DNA from: a bacterium
Lineage (GTDB): Bacteria; SZUA-182; DTGQ01
DNA length: 20,956 bases
Direction of reading: 5' to 3'
Assembly (NCBI GenBank): GCA_023512255.1
Contig: JAILZY010000061.1
Location: 1 to 20,956 of the forward strand
The notes below the pieces were generated by a model. The model made no database searches. It was not told the origin of the DNA and saw nothing but the letters and a program-made list of their open reading frames with translations. Made by a program: the position numbers and the translations under genes. Every line of letters starts with the position of its first letter. Position 1 is the stretch's first letter. Positions 1 to 5,951 of the stretch are shown one piece after another.

Positions 1-480
1 CAGATAAACCAGAAACTCGATAATCAGATCACTCAGATAAACCAGAAACTCGATACTGAAATCGGCCAAGTAAGGCAGGAACTCGGTCAGATAAACCAAA
101 AACTCGATAATCAGATAAGTCAGATAAACCAAAAACTCGATACTGAAATCGGCCAAGTAAGGCAAGAACTCGGTCAGATAAACCAGAAACTCGATACTCA
201 AATCAATCAGATAAACCAGAAACTCGATACTCAAATCGGCCAAGTAAGGCAGGAACTCGGTCAGATAAACCAGAAACTCGATAATCAGATCACTCAGATA
301 AACCAGAAACTCGATACTGAAATCGGCCAAGTAAGGCAAGAACTCGGTCAGGTAAACCAGAAACTCGATAATCAAATCACTCAGATAAATCAGAAACTCG
401 ATACTCAGATAAGCCAAATAAACCAAAAACTAGATACTCAGATCAGTCAGATAAACCAGAAACTCGATACTCAAATCGGA
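1..480 (+). repeat. 87-bp superrepeat (33+33+21 bp) within the coiled-coil gene
   Basis: Four copies of an 87-bp unit begin at 1, 88, 175 and 262, each made of two 33-bp modules and one 21-bp module. From 349 the pattern changes to four consecutive 33-bp modules (349, 382, 415, 448). Copies differ mainly at third positions or by exchanges such as Asn/Thr and Glu/Gln, so the array looks young and in frame. Confidence 0.85.
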
Positions 481-615
481 CAGATTAGGCAAGAAATCAG
501 CCAAGTAAGGCAGGAAGTCAAGCAGGAAATCAACCAAGTAAGGCAAGAGATCGGGCAGGTAAACCAGCGACTCGATACTATCCTGCAAGTTCTTGTCTCA
601 AAGAAAGAATCATAG
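1..615 (+). CDS. Coiled-coil repeat protein, 3' part (5' end outside window)
   Basis: Frame 1 is open from the first base to a TAG at 613-615, giving 204 residues with no ATG or other clear start inside, so the gene begins before the window. The protein is almost entirely built of an 11-residue unit (QINQKLDTQIS and variants) and a 7-residue unit (QVRQELG). They are arranged 11+11+7 to make a 29-residue, 87-bp superrepeat starting at 1, 88, 175 and 262; a more irregular array from 349 ends in QVRQEIG and a short tail, ILQVLVSKKES. Hydrophobic residues fall at 4-4-3 spacing in the 11-mers and 4-3 in the 7-mers, the signature of hendecad and heptad coiled coil. It contains no Cys, Trp or aromatic residue. 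There is no membrane segment in the visible part. I infer a rod-like oligomeric protein; its function cannot be read. The near-identical DNA repeats imply recent slippage or recombination. Confidence 0.8.
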   Translation, partial: QINQKLDNQITQINQKLDTEIGQVRQELGQINQKLDNQISQINQKLDTEIGQVRQELGQINQKLDTQINQINQKLDTQIGQVRQELGQINQKLDNQITQINQKLDTEIGQVRQELGQVNQKLDNQITQINQKLDTQISQINQKLDTQISQINQKLDTQIGQIRQEISQVRQEVKQEINQVRQEIGQVNQRLDTILQVLVSKKES

Positions 616-625
616 GGAAATCGCA

Positions 626-949
626 ATGCGTATCGAAGCAATAGAGCTGTTCAATATCTTCTCAGAAGCCTTCAGCAAAGAAAAGGCTCAAGTAGCAGCA
701 GAAGACATTGAGACCCTAATCAGCTAGCACAAACGAGAGTTTAGCGACTAAATGAGGATGTCCGGTAGTCTGAGATAAAGCTAACCGAAGTCTGAGCTAA
801 AACTAACCAAGGGACTTGAAGCCATCAAGCTGGAAATTGAAAAAGTCAGATTGAAAATCGAGCAAGCCAAATCAAGCACCATCAAGTGGGTGGTCGGCTG
901 GATGGTCGCTCTTATAATTGCTCCGCTCTTATTTATTAGCTACCATTGA
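626..949 (+). pseudogene. Decayed CCDC90/DUF1640-like tail-anchored coiled-coil gene
   Basis: One reading frame starts at ATG 626 after an AGGG ribosome site and encodes MRIEAIELFNIFSEAFSKEK followed by an Ala/Glu-rich helix, then meets stops at 725-727, 749-751, 776-778 and 782-784. The same frame reopens after 785: a charged coiled-coil stretch (KLEIEKVRLKIEQAK) is followed by a C-terminal hydrophobic helix (WVVGWMVALIIAPLLFI) and a TGA at 947-949. A head, a coiled-coil stalk and a C-terminal membrane anchor match the architecture of the bacterial CCDC90/DUF1640 family. As written, only a 33-residue peptide (626-727) could be made. The middle, 759-810, looks like foreign sequence. The family call is from memory of its layout and remains tentative; the broken frame is seen directly. 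Confidence 0.55.
759..810 (+). repeat. Imperfect 22-bp tandem repeat, possible IS-end remnant
   Basis: After TGTCCGGT at 759-766, two imperfect 22-bp copies lie side by side at 767-788 and 789-810, both reading AGTCTGAG then TAAA then CTAACC. A TG-starting tip followed by closely spaced repeats is how the ends of IS21-like elements are built. No transposase is present. The two in-frame stops at 776-778 and 782-784 lie in this segment. The IS origin is inference only. Confidence 0.3.
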
Positions 950-1133
950 GAGCCTAATAAGAGCTAAGCTCCTTTGAGGGTTTATGGTGTTCTGATATAA
1001 GAGCGAAGATAAAATAAAACACCATCCATTCCGAATCTGGCCGTCTGTCTAAGCCCTATGCATCCAAGACCTTATACATCCATACGATTTTCCTTGGCTG
1101 ATGATCATTCAGAGTGGTCAGCGAGGTAGGCTT

Positions 1134-1178
1134 TTTATTTATTATTTATTATTTATTATTTATTATTTATTATTTATT
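1134..1178. repeat. Heptanucleotide microsatellite (ATTATTT)n
   Basis: Five exact ATTATTT units occupy 1141-1175, with a partial unit on each side. The array runs directly into the perfect 16-bp palindrome ATTCTATATATAGAAT at 1176-1191. Slippage could change copy number about 100 bp upstream of the era promoter. Confidence 0.9.
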
Positions 1179-1253
1179 CTATATATAGAATGGATTAATA
1201 TTTTAGTTGTTGAGTTTCAAAAATCATGTCTCGAATTTAAGCCAGGCTACTTA

Positions 1254-1282
1254 TTGAATTTTTAATCAATCTATGCTATTCT
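1254..1282 (+). promoter_or_regulatory. Putative sigma70-type promoter for era
   Basis: TTGAAT at 1254-1259 and TATTCT at 1277-1282 are separated by 17 bp. That would place the transcription start about 80 bases before the era ATG. Each box has four or five matches to consensus, and AT-rich DNA gives chance hits, so this is tentative. Confidence 0.35.
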
Positions 1283-1367
1283 TCTACTCATAACTTGTTA
1301 ACTTTTTAGGCGTTTTTTTTGTGTTTCTTTTTTAGGTAGATAACATTTAGGCAGATAATCACAGAGC

Positions 1368-2258
1368 ATGGATCAATCTAAAGCGGGCTACATTTCCATT
1401 GTCGGCGCTCCGAATGTCGGCAAATCTACGCTCCTTAATTGGCTAGTTGGAGAGAGACTGGCAATCGTAACTCACAAACCCCAGACCACAAGAAACAAGA
1501 TTCTAGGGGTCAGGACCGAAAATCAAGCTCAGATGATTTTTCTGGATACGCCAGGTATTCATCGAACCGCTAAGGCCAAGCTCAACCAGCGAATGGTCAA
1601 GCGAGCGGTTGAAGCTATCAATGAAGCTGATCTGATCTTGTTGGTAACCGATGCCTCAAAGCCATTTCAACCCGATGAAGAGTATACGATTTCGGTCCTT
1701 GAGCAGACCAAGCGGCCAATCATTTTGATTATCAATAAAATTGATTTGGTTTCCAAAGACTCTCTCCTGCCAATAATCGATGAGTACAACAAGCGGCTCA
1801 ATCCTGTGGAAGTCTTTCCCATCTCTGCCCTTCGTGGGGAGAACATGGAAGAGCTCGTTCCCAAGATTATCCATTATCTTCCTCCAAACCCTCATTATTA
1901 TCCCGACGATACCCTAACCGATCGGCCAACCCGCTTTATCGTGGCTGAAATAATCCGCGAGAAAGTCATCCAGTTGACCAAACAGGAGCTTCCCTATTCC
2001 ACGGCGGTGAAGATCGAATCCTTCAAGGAGAACACTCCTAATGGAATTATCAGGATTTCAGCCACTATTTTCGTAGAGCGAGATTCTCAAAAAGGGATTT
2101 TGATCGGCAAAGGGGGAGCCATGCTCAAACGAATCGGTCAGATGGCCAGGGAAGATCTCGAGCACTACCTTGGGGCTAAGGTATTCCTTGAGCTATGGGT
2201 CAAGGTAAGTCAAGACTGGCCAGATAATGAAAGGTCTTTGGATGAATTTGGCTACTAG
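1368..2258 (+). CDS. era: GTPase Era
   Basis: Era is an essential GTPase that binds the 3' end of 16S rRNA and helps mature the 30S subunit. The 296-residue length is normal. The G domain shows the P-loop GAPNVGKS at residues 13-20, the switch region with KPQTTR at 37-42, DTPG at 60-63, NKID at 123-126 and SAL at 153-155. The C-terminal type II KH domain carries GKGG near residue 249 within a typical KGILIGKGG context. The start at ATG 1368 fits the conserved N-terminus, which begins a few residues before the first strand; the ribosome-binding site is weak (AGAG just upstream). recO follows 67 bases later on the same strand, a common bacterial arrangement, so the two are probably co-transcribed. 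Nothing unusual was seen in the protein. Confidence 0.97.
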   Translation: MDQSKAGYISIVGAPNVGKSTLLNWLVGERLAIVTHKPQTTRNKILGVRTENQAQMIFLDTPGIHRTAKAKLNQRMVKRAVEAINEADLILLVTDASKPFQPDEEYTISVLEQTKRPIILIINKIDLVSKDSLLPIIDEYNKRLNPVEVFPISALRGENMEELVPKIIHYLPPNPHYYPDDTLTDRPTRFIVAEIIREKVIQLTKQELPYSTAVKIESFKENTPNGIIRISATIFVERDSQKGILIGKGGAMLKRIGQMAREDLEHYLGAKVFLELWVKVSQDWPDNERSLDEFGY

Positions 2259-2325
2259 CCCCTTGCTATCAGCCGCTAATCAATAATGCCGACCACTCTA
2301 GCCACTTTTTACTTATTTGACTTAT

Positions 2326-3078
2326 ATGTCTCTTGAGCGAACCACCGGACTTATTCTAAAAAGTATTAAATACAGCGACACCGACCGCATTATCACCTGC
2401 TATACCCACAAGTATGGCAAAATTCAATGCATTGCCAAAAGGGCGCGAAGGCAAAAAAGCAATTTTCTCTCCAATATTGACCTTCTGACTTATGCCGAGC
2501 TGGTGATTGTAAAAAAGGGGATCAAGAATATCTATCCCTTGCGGGAAGCGGTCATTATCCAGTCGTATCACCGCCTGTATGAGGATCCTCCCCGGCTCTA
2601 TGCGGCCTTTTATATGGCTGAGCTTATCCAGGAGCTGACTCCGGCGGAAGATAAAAAACCCGAGATTCTGTCCCTCATTCTCCGGCAATTGGATATGCTT
2701 CAGAAGGGGGAAGATAGAGAAAAGCTCACCCTTATCTTCGAGGTCCGCCTATTGTCCCTTTTAGGATACCAGCCCCAGCTTGAAAAATGCCTGTTTTGTC
2801 TGGCTCCTGTCGAATCATCAAAGATGGGATTTATACCCTCGATGGGAGGGATTGTCTGCCAAAGCTGTTGCCAGAAAAAACATATCTCTTGCCCCTCGAT
2901 CTCGCTGGGAAGTTTGAATTTCCTGCGCCAAGCTATAAAATTCCCGTTAAACAAGACTGACCGCCTCTGCCTGACCTCATCGAACAGGAAAGAACTCCTG
3001 AGCCTCCTACATGCCTTCATCACCTATCACCTTTGCCGGGAAATCCGCTCCTATCGGTTTATTCAGCTAAACTGCTGA
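2326..3078 (+). CDS. recO: DNA repair protein RecO
   Basis: RecO works with RecF and RecR to load RecA on SSB-coated gaps and can anneal complementary strands. The 250-residue product starts with the characteristic N-terminal OB-fold pattern (TTGLILKSIKYSDTDRIITCYT). It has a central helical region and a four-cysteine zinc-finger-like site, C155-X2-C158 and C178-X2-C181, with an extra C182. The ATG at 2326 is chosen because it places the OB-fold as in homologues; a TTG at 2317 is the only other in-frame start after a stop at 2299. Neither has a clear Shine-Dalgarno sequence. It lies downstream of era and converges with the NFACT gene at 3180. Confidence 0.93.
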   Translation: MSLERTTGLILKSIKYSDTDRIITCYTHKYGKIQCIAKRARRQKSNFLSNIDLLTYAELVIVKKGIKNIYPLREAVIIQSYHRLYEDPPRLYAAFYMAELIQELTPAEDKKPEILSLILRQLDMLQKGEDREKLTLIFEVRLLSLLGYQPQLEKCLFCLAPVESSKMGFIPSMGGIVCQSCCQKKHISCPSISLGSLNFLRQAIKFPLNKTDRLCLTSSNRKELLSLLHAFITYHLCREIRSYRFIQLNC

Positions 3079-3179
3079 TTGACTATGCGCTATGCGCGAG
3101 CGTGAGTAAGATGTCGGAAGAGCGCTCAAGCCCAGGATAAGCTGATATGTACCCCCGCGGCGAATCGTGAGTTAATATT

Positions 3180-5063
3180 TTAGGGGAAATTTTTGATCTC
3201 TGGCGAAACCAGAATGGTGGTTTTTTGGCTCATCACCACCAACCCAGGTTTTGCTCCCTTCGGTTTGGTAACATATTTTTTGAAAGCATAGGCTACGGCT
3301 ACCTTAGTATCATTTCTGGCTTTACTAAAATAGGCAGCCAGAGAAGCCGCCTGGAGAATGGTTGAATAGGGAATCTGAGACAGCCGCTGCGGATTCCTCA
3401 CCAGGACATGGGATCCGGCCGCATCCTGAGCATGAAGCCACAGATCATCCTTGCGGGCAATTTTGCTGATCAGAGTATCATTGCCCCGATCATTTTTCCC
3501 CACTAGGATGTCTAACCCATCTACTGAGACATAGCGGCGAATATCTTTAAAGGGCAACCTGGCCGAAGACGCCCGCGGACCACAGTCCGCTTGTGGGGTA
3601 AGCTCATCTGGCTGAATGATTCCCTCTTCTCGCAAGGTATCCGCATACTCCAAAAGAGCCGTAAGGCTCTCCTCAGCCTCAAGCCTGCTTAACCACAGGG
3701 AGAGAGAAGTCAGCTCTCTTTGAGCCTCTTCAAGCCGCTGTCTGACAATATCTTTTGATCTTTTAGCTTTAGTATACTTTTTATAATAGCTTTGGGCATT
3801 CTGAATAGGAGTCAGCCGTGGGTCAAGAGGAATGGTTATAAAGGCCTCAGACTGCGGATCGAATAGATCCCTGGCGTTGAGTTGATCCATGCCTTTCCTG
3901 AGTTGATGGGCATAGGCCATGATGAGGTCAGCCTGCTTGCGGTACTGCTCTGCCTGCTCAGCCCGGCAAAGATCATCCTCAAGGGCCAGATGCCGCGCCC
4001 TGGCCTTATCAAGGGCCAGACGAACCTTTTGCCCGAGATAACTCCGCAAGGTTTGGACAGCGCTCATCTGGTGCCATATTTTTTCTAACTGTCTGGCCGC
4101 TTCGCTAGCGGTTGAAAAAACCTGATCCGGCAACCGCCGTTTAATCTGCTGCCTAAGGGGAAAGGAGATGAGCCGCCCTGTCCCATCCTCAGGATAGAGA
4201 ATAGCAGGAGAGAAGCTGCCCTGGCGGTAGATATCCATAATTTCCAAGAAGGCTATCCAGAAAGCCTTTTCAAGGCTAAGACCTGTTGTGGCTTTGCTCT
4301 CGGCCCGGGCGGCGATTTCTCCAGCCAGCAGAAGATCAAGACCGGCTATCTTCTGATGTAAAAAATTTGGCCAAGGGATAGCTCCATCATAGGTTTCAAG
4401 CAGCCTAAGAAAGCTTTCCTCAGTCAGTGAGAGAGGATCTTCTTTGGCAGGCTTTGGGGGAAAGCAGTACATATATCCAGGTAAAATCTGACGATAGCGG
4501 TTTTTGTGGGCAGGAACAGAGCGCAGGGCTGCCAGGATTTTCCCCTGATCAGTGGTCAAAATTACATTAGCATTCCTGCCCATGAGTTCAAAGACTAGAT
4601 CTAGACAAGAATAATCATCCTCAGCAAAATCCTGCTGTCTCAGACTTCCCCCATGTAGCCGGAATATGAGTATCCGCTCCATGTCTACAACCCGAATTTC
4701 GGCTATCAGCGCACCTGTCAAGTATTTTGGAAAAAGCGCGCCAGCCTGGTCATGGTGCTTTCTCCCTGCCAGTTCCCATCTTTTCTCCTCCTTACTCCTG
4801 GCGCCTGGCCGCTTGCTGGTCAGATAAAGAATAGGAAAAGCAGGATTACAAGAGCAGTAGAGGTAGACCCTGCCCCCAGAGGGGGAGGGCAGAGGTCTAT
4901 CGCCAGGCGCACGAGTATGCCGATCTGCCCTGCCCTCAGAGGGAGAAGGGGTCAAAGGGAGGATAATCTGAAAAGGCTCCTCAAGCCAAGGTCTTCCGAC
5001 TCTAGCACCGGTGATTTTGGATTTAAGCTCCAGCCCTAAGGCTTTTACAAAAAAGGAATCCAT
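3180..5063 (-). CDS. rqcH: NFACT family protein (RqcH/FbpA-like ribosome quality-control factor)
   Basis: NFACT proteins bind stalled 50S-peptidyl-tRNA complexes and, in bacteria, recruit tRNA-Ala to add C-terminal alanine tails that mark peptides for degradation; many were first named fibronectin-binding proteins. The 627-residue product begins with a typical NFACT-N start (MDSFFVKALGLELKSKITGA). It has long helices with coiled-coil character in the middle, and a C-terminal NFACT-R domain with GLDILVGKNDRGNDTLISK, DDLWLHAQDAAGSHVLVRNP and a YVTKPKGAKPGLVV segment. Residues about 36-65 (LTPSPSEGR... PLPSPSGGR) do not belong to the fold and are encoded by a palindromic insertion at 4869-4958. 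A second short extra segment, near the start of NFACT-R, is encoded by GC-rich DNA containing a small hairpin at 3575-3590. A GGTGAG ribosome site lies 9 bases before the ATG. Family assignment is firm; the exact RqcH role is by homology. Confidence 0.88.
   Translation of the reverse strand: MDSFFVKALGLELKSKITGARVGRPWLEEPFQIILPLTPSPSEGRADRHTRAPGDRPLPSPSGGRVYLYCSCNPAFPILYLTSKRPGARSKEEKRWELAGRKHHDQAGALFPKYLTGALIAEIRVVDMERILIFRLHGGSLRQQDFAEDDYSCLDLVFELMGRNANVILTTDQGKILAALRSVPAHKNRYRQILPGYMYCFPPKPAKEDPLSLTEESFLRLLETYDGAIPWPNFLHQKIAGLDLLLAGEIAARAESKATTGLSLEKAFWIAFLEIMDIYRQGSFSPAILYPEDGTGRLISFPLRQQIKRRLPDQVFSTASEAARQLEKIWHQMSAVQTLRSYLGQKVRLALDKARARHLALEDDLCRAEQAEQYRKQADLIMAYAHQLRKGMDQLNARDLFDPQSEAFITIPLDPRLTPIQNAQSYYKKYTKAKRSKDIVRQRLEEAQRELTSLSLWLSRLEAEESLTALLEYADTLREEGIIQPDELTPQADCGPRASSARLPFKDIRRYVSVDGLDILVGKNDRGNDTLISKIARKDDLWLHAQDAAGSHVLVRNPQRLSQIPYSTILQAASLAAYFSKARNDTKVAVAYAFKKYVTKPKGAKPGLVVMSQKTTILVSPEIKNFP
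4869..4958. repeat. In-frame palindromic insertion in the NFACT gene
   Basis: About 90 bp hold two related GC-rich arms, 4868-4894 and 4928-4953, each with a core of the CTGCCC(C/T)CAGAGGG type that can fold back on itself. The block adds 30 codons without breaking the frame and yields a duplicated peptide, TPSPSEGR and LPSPSGGR. Its composition differs from the flanking gene. It resembles intergenic REP-type palindromes that have landed inside a gene. Confidence 0.65.
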
Positions 5064-5108
5064 GATAGAAAGCTCACCAGATCATTAAGGGCGATGTCGT
5101 TAAGTTTC

Positions 5109-5144
5109 AAGGGGAAAACCCTTTTGAAAAAGGGTCTTCCCCTT
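5109..5144. repeat. 17-bp near-perfect inverted repeat between divergent genes
   Basis: The arm 5109-5125 pairs with 5128-5144 at 16 of 17 positions (one A-C mismatch), with a 2-base centre. There is no T run after either arm, so it is not a standard terminator. It sits between the divergent NFACT and cupin genes. Flanking AAGTTT at 5103-5108 and AAACTT at 5161-5166 give it the look of a small MITE or REP unit. A weak minus-strand promoter for the NFACT gene (TTGAAA at 5105-5110) would overlap its edge. Confidence 0.7.
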
Positions 5145-5208
5145 AAAAACCCCTTTCCTAAAACTTTTAATAACGATGAGAAACATCTGTTTTGTCGCAT
5201 TACACACC

Positions 5209-5238
5209 TTGCCTTTTTCTTAAAAAAACTTATATAAT
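5209..5238 (+). promoter_or_regulatory. Promoter for a leaderless cupin mRNA
   Basis: TTGCCT at 5209-5214 and a perfect TATAAT at 5233-5238 are 18 bp apart. The -10 box ends only 6 bases before the ATG at 5245, so transcription would start at or next to the start codon. No Shine-Dalgarno sequence precedes the gene, which agrees with leaderless translation. Confidence 0.65.
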
Positions 5239-5244
5239 AGCTCC

Positions 5245-5640
5245 ATGCAAAATATCGAACTTATCCCCTTACCAACCCGAAAAGATGACCGCGGCTGGGT
5301 TATCAGCCTGCCAACAATTCAAAACCTTGGCCAGGCCAATCTGCACATCCCAAGCCTCAAGCCAAAAGCTGTCCGCGGAAACCACTACCATGAGCACCAC
5401 ACAGAAGCAGTGATCATCCTGGGTGGAAAATGCCTGGTAGCTACCCGAAACAGACTAAGCGGCATCAGCGAGGAGTTTATTTATGACGGAATCAATAAAC
5501 TCCTACTGCTTATTCCACCCAATATTACCCATGCCTTCAAAAACATTAGCTATCGCTCGATCTACCTTGTCTGCTATTGCTACAGGACAAAAGGAGAAGA
5601 TATCCCTGTCTCAAGCATTTCAGATCAAATTCTGACATAA
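5245..5640 (+). CDS. Small cupin-domain protein (sugar epimerase/WxcM-like fold)
   Basis: The 131-residue protein is a single cupin barrel. The first cupin motif is visible as RGNHYHEHHTEAVIILGGKCLV (residues about 46-67), giving several His and a Glu able to bind a metal. The second is in the LLLIPPNITHAFKN segment, with a His after Pro-Pro-Asn. The RGNHYH start and the IPPNITHAF segment resemble the cupins of dTDP-sugar epimerases/isomerases (WxcM/FdtA type) and the C-terminal cupin of CapF, so a role in sugar-nucleotide or surface-polysaccharide metabolism is possible, but no sugar gene is nearby. The ATG at 5245 is supported by the N-terminal sequence and by the promoter directly before it. 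The gene appears to be a single transcription unit, divergent from the NFACT gene. Confidence 0.75.
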   Translation: MQNIELIPLPTRKDDRGWVISLPTIQNLGQANLHIPSLKPKAVRGNHYHEHHTEAVIILGGKCLVATRNRLSGISEEFIYDGINKLLLLIPPNITHAFKNISYRSIYLVCYCYRTKGEDIPVSSISDQILT

Positions 5641-5688
5641 ATATCAAATTCGTTAGGATCATTTGTTAGGATCATAAAATTCTTTAGG

Positions 5689-5712
5689 ATCATAACTTAT
5701 GTAAGTTATGAT
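5689..5712. repeat. Palindrome with perfect 11-bp arms
   Basis: ATCATAACTTA at 5689-5699 and TAAGTTATGAT at 5702-5712 are perfect inverted arms around a 2-base centre. The left arm overlaps the third TTAGGATCAT repeat. With no T run it is more like an operator for a dimeric regulator or a small mobile palindrome than a terminator, although it follows the cupin stop by only 50 bases. Confidence 0.6.
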
Positions 5713-5854
5713 AGTCGGTTTCTAATCCAAAGTCTAGGCTATTCTAAAGCTATTCTAAAGGATTAATCGTCAACGGGTTTTTTTGGCTACCCTGGTATGC
5801 TTCCTGGCTGCTACTGTCAAAAACGAAAGTCACCTAGGAAAAATCGGTTTATCA

Positions 5855-5883
5855 TTGCCTTGGCTGGTTACTTTTGCTATAAT
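5855..5883 (+). promoter_or_regulatory. Near-consensus promoter for the coiled-coil gene at 5952
   Basis: TTGCCT at 5855-5860 and TATAAT at 5878-5883 are 17 bp apart, and a TGC directly before the -10 box forms an extended -10. The start would be near 5890, leaving a leader of about 60 bases. The -35 box is the same as that of the cupin promoter. Confidence 0.65.
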
Positions 5884-5951
5884 GAGGACATTGTTTAATC
5901 TCGTGTGGCCTTTAGTAAGATTCGAGAGATAAAATTGCTAGGCTAATAGTC

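Larger units (their letters stand above)
950..1367. other. Gene-free region upstream of era
   Basis: No convincing reading frame is present in these 418 bases. They contain a wide inverted repeat ATGGTGTT/AACACCAT (984-991 and 1018-1025), a heptanucleotide tandem repeat with an adjoining palindrome (1134-1191), and a putative promoter before era. The composition becomes very AT-rich after about 1130. Confidence 0.7.
5641..5951. other. Gene-free region rich in short repeats
   Basis: No reading frame is supported in these 311 bases. They hold three copies of (G/T)TTAGGATCAT at 5652-5662, 5665-5675 and 5683-5693, an 11-bp-arm palindrome at 5689-5712, a tandem pair of GCTATTCTAAA at 5738-5748 and 5749-5759, and a strong promoter at 5855-5883. 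Confidence 0.8.

Noticed and set aside
1-480. CRISPR array or iteron-type origin at the window start
   Set aside because: The repeats are contiguous, with no unique spacers, and keep one open frame with coiled-coil periodicity, so they are coding repeats.
3079-3179. Terminator between the convergent recO and NFACT genes
   Set aside because: Only short GC-rich inverted pieces (such as GAGCG/CGCTC) are present, with no stable stem followed by T residues.
5109-5144. Rho-independent terminator
   Set aside because: The stem is strong but neither strand has a T run after it, and it lies upstream of both neighbouring genes, not downstream.
5192-5413. Alternative plus-strand frame starting at 5192
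   Set aside because: It is in a different frame from the cupin gene, starts before the promoter -10 box and shows no domain.
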